Origin: Ardenticatenaceae bacterium
GTDB lineage: Bacteria; Chloroflexota; Anaerolineae; Promineifilales; Promineifilaceae
Assembly: GCA_030065875.1 (NCBI GenBank)
Contig: JASJCR010000014.1
Location: 1 to 64,000, forward strand
Direction of reading: 5' to 3'
Length of the DNA: 64,000 nt
Positions 18,618-26,625 of the stretch are shown here, one piece after another. The translations under genes were made by a program, and so were the position numbers. The stretch's first letter is position 1. Every line of letters begins with the position of its first letter. The notes beneath the pieces were generated by a model. It worked only from the letters and a program-made list of their open reading frames with translations, did not search any database and was not told the DNA's origin.

Positions 18618-21122
18618 ATGCGCGCGCTTTTTTCAAAATTTTGGGTAAGCCTGCTCTACTTGGGAGTGGTTTTAATTCTTACTTGGCCCCTTGCAGCCAG
18701 ATTCTCTACAGATTTTGGTGGCGGCCGGAGTGACCTCCTCGTTCATCAATGGACCTTTTGGTGGGTGAAAGAGGCCTTAGCTCAAGGTCAGAACCCCTTT
18801 TTTACAAACCATTTATATTTTCCCGAAGGAGTACCTTTACTCTCACACAACATCGCCTGGTTGAATATCGCTTTTTGGCTTCCGATGCAAGCATTGACCG
18901 GCGTGATCGTGGCCTACAACCTGATGCTTTTGGCGATTTATACCTTAAATGGAGTGACAGTCTATTTCCTGGCTCGGGAAATAGAACTGGATCCCTCGCC
19001 AGCTTTCCTTGCCGGGTTGGTGGTTTGCGCCTGGCCCTATACCCTTTCCCATTATGATCATCCCAATATCATCCTGCTTTTTCCGATGCCCCTAGCGCTG
19101 ATCTTTCTGCGAAGGACCATTTTGAGGTTGAAGTGGCGAGATGCTCTATTGACTGGCTTCTTTGTGGCTTTGTTAGGCATCGGCCGCTGGCAGTTGCTTT
19201 TGATGGGGCTGCCTTTGCTGGTGGGCTGCGGCCTTTTCTGGCTGGCTCGTTATCCCAGCGCACGCACCAAAGCCGGGATATTCCGCCTATCGGCCGCAGC
19301 CATCTTCTCTGGATTCTTGATGGTTCCCCTGGCTATTCCTCTGATTCAAAGTCAGCTGGGCGACAATGCCGCGCAGGTTGCGATTTACGAACCGGATAAC
19401 GGCCGTACTGATTTGCTTGCTTATATTGTTCCACCTGATTTATACAACCGGGTGTGGGGTGAGCAAATCATGATTGAGAACCCACTGTACGAAGAAGCAT
19501 ACGAGCATATTGCTGCCAGTATTTATTATGTACCATTTTTAGGGTATTTAACGCTGTTTTTGCTTATTTTGGGCACGGTAGCTTACTGGAGACAGACCAA
19601 GTTGTGGTTTGGACTGTCTTTGCTTTACATAATATTTGCTGCGGGCCCGGAATTCGGTCTCAATAAGCAGCTTTTTCTAGAGGGATGGACGCCTTATGGG
19701 GTGATGTTGGAAGGGAATGTGATTGGTGATTTTATTCGCCGGCCACATCGCTTAAATATCATTTTGTCAATTCCGGTCGCGTTATTAGCCGGTTGGGGGG
19801 TAGCATCCATCATCGAACGGAAGCTTCTGACGCAAAACCGCCTGGCGAAGGCCGGCATCATCGGAGTGCTCGGGATCGTTATGGTGACGGAGACTCGCTT
19901 GAGCGTTCCTTACGAGACAACCGCCCTAATATCAACTTCCTGGCATAGTAACCTAGCTGAAGATCCTGAAAATTTTGGACTACTCGAGATTCCTGTCCAC
20001 GATCGCGTTTATGACAAAACATACATGTTCTACCAGACTCAGCATGGCAAGCCGATTTTCTCTGGTCATGTATCCCGCATGCCAAATGAGGCGTGGCAGG
20101 CGTTGGCCCACTATCCTTGGACTAAAAATGTGGAGCCGGATTTTAACCAGGTTGCGGTGGGTCGAGAATTACGCAACCTGCACAATGACAACTTCCGCTA
20201 TCTAGTTTTACACAAAGAGTTTCTAGATTCCGGTTTGCAGGAATTGTGGCGAGATTGGTTGACAATTGAGCCCTATTTTGAAGATGATCAGGTTATCGTT
20301 TACCAGACTGACCTCTCCACCGGCTCACAATTTTCAACCGACGTCCAACTGACTCCTTCAATTGGGTTGATTCGAACCCATTTTGCCCCCACGATAGTCA
20401 GCCAGGGAGGGTTAATCAAGGTGGATGCGCGTTGGGCAACAACCGATGTTCCGGTCGATGATTACCTGGTTTGTCTCGATTTTTGGCATGCCGAGTTGAT
20501 CAGAAGTCAATCATTCCCCAGCCCGTGGGCTAATTGCGAATCGATTATTCCTGATTATGATACTGGTGAATGGTTGTCTCATGATGTAAACCGTGGCTCT
20601 CACCGACTTCCGGTCCCTATCGATTTACCCGCAGGAGATTATGAGGTGGTTTTGGGCATGGTCAAGGATGATGTCGGTCGCCAGCCGGTTGGCCAAACGA
20701 TCGCTCTGGGCTCTGCGATCGTTCACCCTTATCCTCCCGAACAGACAGTCGAAATTGCCTGGCAAAATGACATTAGCTTGCTCGGTTATGAGCTTTCGTC
20801 TTCGACCGAAACACTCCTGTTTGTCCCTTATTGGCAGGGGAGCAGGCCGCTTTCTGCTTCTTATAAATTATTTGTGCATCTAGTGGATCCACAATCAGGA
20901 GAAGTGGTTGCTCAAAGCGATGTAGTGCCTCGCAACTGGACATATCCGACCAATATTTGGGAGCCGAGGGAGATTGTTCGTGATGAGATTGCGATTGCGA
21001 TTGATTCTCTTGCGGCTGGCCATTACGAAATCTGGTTGGGTTGGTATGATAATGTGACGGTAGAGCAGGTTCTGACGAAAAATGAAAATCCACGGATATT
21101 TCTGACTAGCTTCACAAAATAG
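18618..21122 (+). CDS. Polytopic GT-C-like membrane protein with C-terminal FVHL module
   Basis: 834 residues. The N-terminal ~450 residues contain many membrane segments; the first external loop carries GGGRSDLLVHQWTFWWVKEAL followed by FFTNHLYFPEG, a layout shared with uncharacterised GT-C-like mannosyltransferase families. After a soluble middle region, the C-terminus holds one beta-sandwich of the type seen in the genes at 7455 and 10484: KLFVHLVDPQSGEVVAQSD, then YPTNIWEPREIV and G.YEIWLGWYD. It starts 17 bp after the aminotransferase but belongs functionally with the other membrane glycosyltransferase-like genes. No signature defines its sugar. Alternative: a YfhO-like membrane protein. 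Confidence 0.75.
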   Translation: MRALFSKFWVSLLYLGVVLILTWPLAARFSTDFGGGRSDLLVHQWTFWWVKEALAQGQNPFFTNHLYFPEGVPLLSHNIAWLNIAFWLPMQALTGVIVAYNLMLLAIYTLNGVTVYFLAREIELDPSPAFLAGLVVCAWPYTLSHYDHPNIILLFPMPLALIFLRRTILRLKWRDALLTGFFVALLGIGRWQLLLMGLPLLVGCGLFWLARYPSARTKAGIFRLSAAAIFSGFLMVPLAIPLIQSQLGDNAAQVAIYEPDNGRTDLLAYIVPPDLYNRVWGEQIMIENPLYEEAYEHIAASIYYVPFLGYLTLFLLILGTVAYWRQTKLWFGLSLLYIIFAAGPEFGLNKQLFLEGWTPYGVMLEGNVIGDFIRRPHRLNIILSIPVALLAGWGVASIIERKLLTQNRLAKAGIIGVLGIVMVTETRLSVPYETTALISTSWHSNLAEDPENFGLLEIPVHDRVYDKTYMFYQTQHGKPIFSGHVSRMPNEAWQALAHYPWTKNVEPDFNQVAVGRELRNLHNDNFRYLVLHKEFLDSGLQELWRDWLTIEPYFEDDQVIVYQTDLSTGSQFSTDVQLTPSIGLIRTHFAPTIVSQGGLIKVDARWATTDVPVDDYLVCLDFWHAELIRSQSFPSPWANCESIIPDYDTGEWLSHDVNRGSHRLPVPIDLPAGDYEVVLGMVKDDVGRQPVGQTIALGSAIVHPYPPEQTVEIAWQNDISLLGYELSSSTETLLFVPYWQGSRPLSASYKLFVHLVDPQSGEVVAQSDVVPRNWTYPTNIWEPREIVRDEIAIAIDSLAAGHYEIWLGWYDNVTVEQVLTKNENPRIFLTSFTK

Positions 21123-21245
21123 GAGGAGTGTCTTCTATCTAATTTTTACTCATTGAATCATTACAAAGATCAACTACTCCATGTCTTTTTTACCCCTCCG
21201 GTTTTTGGGCATTTTGCACAAATGCCTGTCCGGTTGTGAGTCTAC

Positions 21246-21278
21246 TTTTATCTGCGAAAATCTGCGCAATCTGCGGAC
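21246..21278. repeat. AATCTGCG-family dispersed repeat, copy 3
   Basis: TTTTATCTGCGAAAATCTGC begins an element matching 181-218 and 4068-4108 almost base for base. It lies between convergent genes. Confidence 0.8.
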
Positions 21279-21295
21279 CTTTATTTCGCCACTCT

Positions 21296-22063
21296 TTATG
21301 TTTTTCCCGTTTGAGGATCAAGATCAATAATCAACGCGGCGTGATCGCTAAGCGCCTCACGCCGCTCCGGTTGCTGCGGGTCATCTCCCCATTCGTGACG
21401 GGCCCCTTTTAGAGCAGAGCGAAATTCCGGATTGAGAAACGCATAATCGAGCCGAAACCCGTTGTTGCGGTGAGAATACCAGGTGAACTCCCGTCGATTT
21501 CCGTGCAAATGGCGAAACCCATCAACCCACTGGCGTTTTTCCATTTCTTCCAGCCACGCATGCTCCCGCTTAAAAATAGGAGGGGATGTGGCTTTTTCCT
21601 CATCAATACCCCGCTTGCCGCAGTTGGTGTCGCCCCCCAAAATGGCCGGTCCTGAATCCCATTGATCGATCATTTTTAAGACAGCGTCCAAATACGGATA
21701 TTTTAATTCCGGATGGGTGTAATTCGGAACGTGCATCAACCCCAAAGTAAACGGCCGCGGCGCTTGAATGGAAGCCAGCAGCCATCGTTCACGATTTTGC
21801 GGCGTGTTTTTTAGCTGCAGCGGCCGCAGAGGCCAGCGGCTGGCCAGCAAAAGGGCGTTTTTCGCCTTTGATTGAGGATTAATGGTAGAAAGCTGATGGG
21901 CATAGCCGTCCTGGTGGAGATCGGCCGCCAATTTTTGGCTGGATGGGGTGCCCCGGAACTCTGATAAGCCGATGATGTCCGGCCGCCAGGTCAACAGTTG
22001 GGAGAAAATGCCGTCAGCACGTCTACCGCCTCCGGCGCGAATATTCCAAAAAATGATGCGCAT
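21296..22063 (-). CDS. Endonuclease/exonuclease/phosphatase family protein
   Basis: 255 residues from ATG 22063 (MRIIFWNIRAG), the usual beginning for this fold. Two in-frame ATGs further upstream (22087, 22123) would add residues unrelated to the family. Catalytic landmarks: Asn7 in the first strand, Glu35 in GLSEFRG, the GGDTNCG (GDxN) motif near the middle, and SDHAAL (SDH) near the C-terminus. These define the Mg-dependent EEP superfamily of DNases, phosphatases and sphingomyelinase-like enzymes. There is no signal peptide or AP-endonuclease-specific insert, so the substrate is open. It is transcribed divergently from the Cys/Met PLP enzyme across a palindrome-rich region. Confidence 0.88.
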   Translation of the reverse strand: MRIIFWNIRAGGGRRADGIFSQLLTWRPDIIGLSEFRGTPSSQKLAADLHQDGYAHQLSTINPQSKAKNALLLASRWPLRPLQLKNTPQNRERWLLASIQAPRPFTLGLMHVPNYTHPELKYPYLDAVLKMIDQWDSGPAILGGDTNCGKRGIDEEKATSPPIFKREHAWLEEMEKRQWVDGFRHLHGNRREFTWYSHRNNGFRLDYAFLNPEFRSALKGARHEWGDDPQQPERREALSDHAALIIDLDPQTGKT

Positions 22064-22200
22064 AATGTATTTTTGGTGATTTGCCATTAAAGGGCAAATT
22101 TTAAGTACGAGGGGGTTGCTCATATAATTAAAAAACTGCTTTTGAAAACTTTATTAATACCCTCATCCTTTTCCCAAATGATGGGGAAGATAACTATCCT

Positions 22201-22237
22201 GAAATGAGTTGTGGCGCGCTGCGCCACAACTCATTTC
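22201..22237. repeat. Perfect 17-bp inverted repeat with 3-base loop
   Basis: GAAATGAGTTGTGGCGC (22201-22217) and its exact reverse complement (22221-22237) are separated by GCT. It lies between two divergent genes, where a terminator is unlikely, and is followed at 22250-22271 by another near-perfect hairpin, CCCCCTTCCC/GGGGAAGGGG. It may be an RNA leader structure or a palindromic repeat element. Confidence 0.7.
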
Positions 22238-22304
22238 AAAAACTAAAAGCCCCCTTCCCTGGGGAAGGGGGTTGGGGGATGGGGAAAATCAGAAGAGAGG
22301 ATTT

Positions 22305-23414
22305 ATGAAAATCGAAACCATCGCCATTCAGGCCGGACGCAATCCGGATCGCCAAATCGGGGCGGTGATGCCCCCCATTCATCTGTCAACCACCTTTATT
22401 CGCGGCAACGAAGGTGAGTATGTCTATTCTCGGACCGGTAACCCCAATCGCGACGCCCTCGAAGATTGTCTGACCGCTCTCGAAGGGGGGGCCGGGGCGA
22501 TCGCTTTTTCGTCGGGGATGGCGGCGATGGCCAGCATTTTTCAGGCGCTGAAACAGGGAGATCACGTCATTTTGCCGGACGATACCTACTTTGGCGTACG
22601 CGAGCTGGTCACTACCATGTTGGTTGACTGGGGGTTGACTTACTCGATGGTCGATATGACCGACTTGAACGCCGTGGATCAGGCGGTACAGAACAATACC
22701 AAATTAATATGGATCGAGACCCCATCCAATCCGATGTTAAAAATCACCGATGTGGCGGCCGTGGCCGAGATCGCTCACGCAGCGGGGGCGCTGTGTGCGG
22801 TAGACGGCACCTGGGCCACCCCTCTTCTGCAGCGCTGTCTGGACCTGGGGGCTGATTTGGTCGCTCATTCGACGACTAAATATTTAGGGGGACACAGCGA
22901 TCTGCTGGGCGGGATTGTCGTGGCCAAAGAAGACAACGACTTTTTGGAGCGGATCCGTAAAGTGCAGCACATTGGGGGTGCGGCTCCCAGCGGTTTTGAC
23001 AGCTGGCTTTTACTGCGCGGTATCCGCACTTTACCTTATCGCATGCGAGCTCACTGCCACAATGCGCTCAAAATCGCTCAGTTTTTAGCAGATCATCCCC
23101 AGGTTCATACCGTTCACTATCCAGGATTAGAAAGCCACCCCGGTCATGCTGTGGCTCAGAAACAAATGAGCGATTTCGGGGGCATGATGTCTATTCAGGT
23201 GGTGGGGGGATCTGAAAAAGCGGCGCGGGTGGCCGCCAGCACCAAAATTTTTGCCCAGGCCACAAGCTTGGGAGGAGTCGAAAGTTTAATTGAACATCGG
23301 GCGCCGGTCGAAGATGAGAACACCAAAACGCCTTGGGATCTTTTGCGCATCTCGGTTGGCCTGGAACATGCGGATGACCTGATTGAGGATCTCGCCCAGG
23401 CTTTAAGATCTTAA
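22305..23414 (+). CDS. Cystathionine gamma-synthase/lyase-type PLP enzyme
   Basis: 369 residues from ATG 22305, which has AGAGAGG just upstream; an earlier in-frame start at 22209 would translate the palindrome region and is rejected. It is a Cys/Met-metabolism PLP-dependent transsulfuration enzyme: YSRTGNPNRDALE supplies phosphate contacts, SSGMAAM is conserved, and Lys192 in HSTTKYLGGHSD binds PLP. The C-terminus SLGGVESLIEHRA fits cystathionine gamma-synthase, gamma-lyase or methionine gamma-lyase, and sequence alone does not settle which. No other methionine or cysteine gene is adjacent. Confidence 0.9.
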   Translation: MKIETIAIQAGRNPDRQIGAVMPPIHLSTTFIRGNEGEYVYSRTGNPNRDALEDCLTALEGGAGAIAFSSGMAAMASIFQALKQGDHVILPDDTYFGVRELVTTMLVDWGLTYSMVDMTDLNAVDQAVQNNTKLIWIETPSNPMLKITDVAAVAEIAHAAGALCAVDGTWATPLLQRCLDLGADLVAHSTTKYLGGHSDLLGGIVVAKEDNDFLERIRKVQHIGGAAPSGFDSWLLLRGIRTLPYRMRAHCHNALKIAQFLADHPQVHTVHYPGLESHPGHAVAQKQMSDFGGMMSIQVVGGSEKAARVAASTKIFAQATSLGGVESLIEHRAPVEDENTKTPWDLLRISVGLEHADDLIEDLAQALRS

Positions 23415-23672
23415 TATGGTCAACTGCCCCTCTCCAAATCGGTTTAGGGGTTGTTTTTAGTCTACATTGCCACTTTGTAGGGCCGCAGCATGCTGCGGCC
23501 CTACGGCGCAAGAAGGATCCACCTCGTTCTGTTTGACCATAGGCTTGAACCTGTCCGCCTCTGAACCCGAATTGGAGAGGCGAGGGTGTTTAACGATATG
23601 GAAAAGGAAATTTTGCTGTCCGCCATTAAATTACCGTTGGAATGAAAAAATCACGTCCTTATAGGGTTGACA
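23415..23672. other. Non-coding stretch with 28-bp palindrome
   Basis: No gene is seen between the PLP enzyme and PadR. At 23477-23504 is a perfect 28-base palindrome centred on GGCCGCAGCATGCTGCGGCC. Shortened or degenerate copies lie at 46356-46380, 60359-60382 and 60466-60489, always downstream of a gene. It could act as a terminator-like or REP-type element. Confidence 0.75.
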
Positions 23673-23702
23673 AAACCATATGTTACATGTAACATATGGT
23701 TT
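23667..23702 (+). promoter_or_regulatory. padR promoter overlapped by a 30-bp palindromic operator
   Basis: TTGACA (23667-23672) and TAACAT (23690-23695) are separated by exactly 17 bases, a good sigma-70-type promoter. The spacer and -10 box lie inside a perfect 30-base palindrome (23673-23702) whose core, ATGTTACATGTAACAT, contains the ATGT...ACAT half-sites known for PadR-family operators. A further TGTAACAT half-like site is at 23704-23711. The arrangement predicts direct autorepression of the downstream PadR gene. Confidence 0.85.
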
Positions 23703-23731
23703 GTGTAACATATTTTGTAAGGGAGGTTCCC

Positions 23732-24310
23732 ATGTCTATCAATTACGTCATTCTAGGCTATTTGAGCTGGCGGCCGATGACCGGCTACGATATTAAGAAA
23801 ATTATCGCTGATGCGGAAACGCTTCCCTGGTCGGCCAACAACAATCAAATTTACCGGGCCCTGATTAAACTACATCAAGATGGATGGGTCACAAAAACCA
23901 TCGAAAATCAGGTTGGCGCGCCGGATCGTCACGTTTATGCCGTCACCCCAGCCGGCTTGGAGGCCCTAAAAGATTGGGTAGTGACCACGCCCGATCCCCC
24001 ACAGTCAAAGAAGCCGTTTCTGGACCAGCTGATGTGGGCGGACTGCCTCGACGCGGCCGAAATGGATCAGCTGCTCGAGGCTTATATAGAAGCCGTAGGT
24101 GAAAAGCTGTTTTTCCTGCGCGTGCAGGCGGACGAAAAGCCCAACATGCCTGAGCGCACCCCACGCGAAACGTATCTGTGGGAGATGATCCATAAAAATT
24201 GGATCGCTCATTTTGAGCTGGAGCTTAAATGGGTCCGCCAAATGCGCGAAGAGTTAATGACGATGGAGAAGCAGCAGCAGCGCGAGCTGGCCCGTCAAGC
24301 CAGAGCTTAA
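23732..24310 (+). CDS. PadR-family transcriptional regulator
   Basis: 192 residues. N-terminal winged-helix PadR domain: INYVILGYLSWRPMTGYDIKK, then NNNQIYRALIKLHQDGWV and RHVYAVTPAGLEALKDW. The C-terminal ~90 residues form the helical dimerisation domain of the AphA/Vir_C_2 class. GGGAGG sits 7 bases before the ATG at 23732, which outranks the upstream in-frame start at 23696. The operator overlapping its promoter indicates autoregulation. No phenolic acid decarboxylase or efflux gene adjoins it; the convergent aldo/keto reductase has its own MerR-type regulator. The inducer is unknown. The message probably ends at the hairpin at 24322-24387. Confidence 0.93.
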   Translation: MSINYVILGYLSWRPMTGYDIKKIIADAETLPWSANNNQIYRALIKLHQDGWVTKTIENQVGAPDRHVYAVTPAGLEALKDWVVTTPDPPQSKKPFLDQLMWADCLDAAEMDQLLEAYIEAVGEKLFFLRVQADEKPNMPERTPRETYLWEMIHKNWIAHFELELKWVRQMREELMTMEKQQQRELARQARA

Positions 24311-24321
24311 CCGTTTAATTT

Positions 24322-24387
24322 AGCCACGGGTTAACACCAATTACTCTCTTTGGGTAAAATTCGGTGTTCACCTGTGGCTTTCTTTTT
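24322..24387 (+). terminator. Rho-independent terminator after padR
   Basis: AGCCACGGGTTAACACC (24322-24338) pairs with GGTGTTCACCTGTGGCT (24363-24379) with few mismatches, and is followed by TTCTTTTT. It ends the PadR message and overlaps the last bases of the convergent aldo/keto reductase gene. Confidence 0.75.
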
Positions 24388-25411
24388 ATGCACGATGGTT
24401 ATCGATCTGGGCAAACGTCTCCCCAAAAATGAGGCCGCGCACGTGATCATCGCTCAAAAAGTCGAGGGGAAAGCCGCGCTTAAATTCAGATATCCCGTTG
24501 AGGACAGTCAAATCTTCGTGACTCAGCTCAAAATCAAGCACCCCTAAATTGTCTTCAAGCTGGGCGGCCGTTCGCGCCCCAATAATGGGAATCAGGTGGC
24601 GAGCCTGCTGGTGAACCCAACGTATGGCCACCTGTGCTGGCGATCGGCCGATCTCCTGAGCAATTTCAGCCACTTTTTTGGCCAGGGCCATCCCACGCTC
24701 AGAAGCCGAGTTATAGCGCTTTGGCTGATCGCTATCTACGCTGTATTTTCCAGTTAAAACGCCCCCGGCTAGCATCCCCCAGCTGGTCACCGCCAGGTCA
24801 AACTGTTTGGCCATCGGAATTAACGCTCGCTCTCCATCACGGCTGGCCACGCTGTACGGAAGCTGGATCGCGACCGGCCGGGTCAGTCCATACTGCTCTG
24901 CCAAGCCAATGGCGTAAGAAACAATCCAGGCCGGGGTATCAGAAAATCCAAAATAAAGTACCTTTCCTGCCCGGACTAGGTCATCCACACCGCGCATCAC
25001 CTCCAATACCGGCGTGGTGAAATCCCACATGTGCAAGTACAGCAGATCAATATGATCGGTATTCATGCGGCGCAGGCTTGCTTCAACGGAACGACGCAAA
25101 TTTTTGCGGCTGTTGCCTCCCAAATTGGGATCCTTGCGATTCCACGTATCCCCCATCAGGGTGTATTTCGTGGCCACCACGAAATAATCGCGATCGGAGG
25201 CGACAAATTCCCCCACAAATTTTTCGCTCGTTCCCTCGGTGTAATTACAGGCGGTATCGATGAAGTTACCCCCTCTATTTACAAACATGTCAAAAACCTT
25301 ACGGCTTTCATCTTTGCTGGCCCCCCATCCCCAATCGTCTCCAAATGTCATGGTTCCCAGGCACAGTTCAGAGACCCGCAGGCCGCTGCGGCCGAGCAGT
25401 TTAAAGTTCAT
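24386..25411 (-). CDS. Aldo/keto reductase
   Basis: 341 residues, NADP(H)-dependent TIM-barrel oxidoreductase. The catalytic tetrad is visible: Asp52 in GGNFIDTACNY, Tyr57, Lys82 in VATKYTLMG and the His of LLYLHMWD near residue 127. The C-terminal IPIIGARTAAQLEDNLGVL binds the NADP phosphate. It resembles the YdhF/YajO-like bacterial group (AKR11/AKR12). AGGAG lies 7-11 bases before the ATG. It lies 24 bp downstream of the MerR-type regulator in the same direction, so the two form an operon, perhaps induced by a toxic carbonyl or drug-like ligand. Confidence 0.93.
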   Translation of the reverse strand: MNFKLLGRSGLRVSELCLGTMTFGDDWGWGASKDESRKVFDMFVNRGGNFIDTACNYTEGTSEKFVGEFVASDRDYFVVATKYTLMGDTWNRKDPNLGGNSRKNLRRSVEASLRRMNTDHIDLLYLHMWDFTTPVLEVMRGVDDLVRAGKVLYFGFSDTPAWIVSYAIGLAEQYGLTRPVAIQLPYSVASRDGERALIPMAKQFDLAVTSWGMLAGGVLTGKYSVDSDQPKRYNSASERGMALAKKVAEIAQEIGRSPAQVAIRWVHQQARHLIPIIGARTAAQLEDNLGVLDFELSHEDLTVLNGISEFKRGFPLDFLSDDHVRGLIFGETFAQIDNHRA

Positions 25412-25435
25412 TATATTCTCCTGTTATTCAAATGG

Positions 25436-26323
25436 TTAAGTTAAGGAATGATCGTTTTTAGGCACTTTTTTGATGGGAAACTGCAGTTCGGTTACGTATT
25501 TTTCGGAGTTATCCGTGACAAAACTGGCCGGAAGATGATACCCAACTTCCGTCGCCCCGAAGCGCAGGTAAACAACGCGGGTGTGTCCGGCCGTTTGAAC
25601 CTCGCTGGCCGCAGCCCATTCAAAAAACGCTTCATACGCTCTTTTCAGATCACAATATGAGCCATGATGAACGACGCAGGCCATCTGGTCAACGGCCGGT
25701 AAACGATAAATCTGAATGGGCGGCTCAGGGGTGATGGCGCGATCCACGGGTACCATCACCTCCGCATCAACCCGATCTTCTGCCCGATGATGGGCAATCG
25801 CCAAGGGGGGCAGCTTGGCTCTGGCGTTAAATTTAGCCACAAATGTTTCAACCGTATCAAACAGGCTGCCAACCTCGTTTGAATGATCCGAGATAACCCG
25901 CCGTACAGAAGCGATCAGCTGCTCGGCAACCGGTCGAACAACCACATCATAGCGCAGGGGTTCCGCCTTTCCATCCAGCTGCTTTAAATGGGCCTCAAGC
26001 AAATTGAGGCGCTCCTGTTCGGTCGCAATTTGTTTCACAATTTCCTGGCGCTTGAATTTGAGCATTCCCTTTAATTCTTCATTGGTGAACCCTTCTTCGA
26101 GGATTTCAGCCACCTGATCGAGGGAAAATCCAAGATCCTTGAGTGCGATTATCCGGTTCAGGCGCGGCAGCTGTTCTGCCGAGTAGTAACGGTAGTTGGT
26201 CTCCGGATCGACGGCTACCGGCCGCAGCAGACCCAGCCGATCATAATAGCGCAGCATTTTGATGGTTACCCGGGCAAAACGGGCAAATTCACCGATGCGA
26301 AACGTTTGTTGAAAAATATCCAT
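25436..26323 (-). CDS. MerR-family regulator with GyrI-like effector domain
   Basis: 295 residues. N-terminal MerR helix-turn-helix: FRIGEFARFARVTIKMLRYYDRLGLL ... YRYYSAEQLPRLNRI. Then comes a coiled-coil dimerisation helix around 85-115 and a C-terminal GyrI/AraC effector-binding domain (about 125-285), the architecture of BmrR-type multidrug or lipophilic-ligand sensors. GGAAGAG directly precedes the ATG. An inverted repeat within its candidate promoter (26339-26359) suggests autoregulation. The aldo/keto reductase 24 bp downstream is the probable regulated partner. The ligand is unknown. Confidence 0.92.
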   Translation of the reverse strand: MDIFQQTFRIGEFARFARVTIKMLRYYDRLGLLRPVAVDPETNYRYYSAEQLPRLNRIIALKDLGFSLDQVAEILEEGFTNEELKGMLKFKRQEIVKQIATEQERLNLLEAHLKQLDGKAEPLRYDVVVRPVAEQLIASVRRVISDHSNEVGSLFDTVETFVAKFNARAKLPPLAIAHHRAEDRVDAEVMVPVDRAITPEPPIQIYRLPAVDQMACVVHHGSYCDLKRAYEAFFEWAAASEVQTAGHTRVVYLRFGATEVGYHLPASFVTDNSEKYVTELQFPIKKVPKNDHSLT

Positions 26324-26333
26324 CTCTTCCTAC

Positions 26334-26362
26334 TGTATACTCTCCCCCAATAGGAGAGTCAA
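26334..26362 (-). promoter_or_regulatory. MerR-type promoter/operator
   Basis: On the minus strand TTGACT (26362-26357) and TATACA (26339-26334) are 17 bases apart. Between them lies a dyad ACTCTCC-7 nt-GGAGAGT (26339-26359). Transcription would begin around 26327, only a few bases before the ATG, overlapping the apparent Shine-Dalgarno sequence. The 17-base spacer is shorter than the 19-20 bases usual for MerR-activated promoters, so this may be a repressed rather than twisted-activated promoter. Confidence 0.6.
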
Positions 26363-26448
26363 GGGAAGGGAAAGATTCAGGTAAATACAGTTTGGCAGCT
26401 AACCTAATTCCTGTAAAATGCGCAGGGAAGCACGGCCGTACGGGGCTG

Positions 26449-26598
26449 TTAGCGGATTAGCTCGGTGCTGCGCACCTCTTCAGCACGGCGCCCTGCGCCT
26501 TTTAGCTTAATGCTAAAAGAGGCGAAGCCTCGAGCTGAGAGGCCTGAAGGGCCGCGCTAAATTGCTAACAGGGCCGCAGGCCCGAGCTAATCCGCTAA
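26449..26598. repeat. Hairpin-rich element bounded by 17-bp inverted repeats
   Basis: TTAGCGGATTAGCTCGG at 26449-26465 and its exact complement at 26582-26598 bound a ~150-bp non-coding stretch. Inside are several nested hairpins: GGTGC/GCACC, CTTTTAGC/GCTAAAAG around TTAAT, AGGC/GCCT and GGGCC/GGCCC around GCA. It occupies most of the 302-bp gap between merR and menB. It could be a small palindromic mobile element or a structured RNA; no coding potential is seen. Confidence 0.75.
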
Positions 26599-26625
26599 AA
26601 ACCTATTTCACAGGTAAAAAACCTC

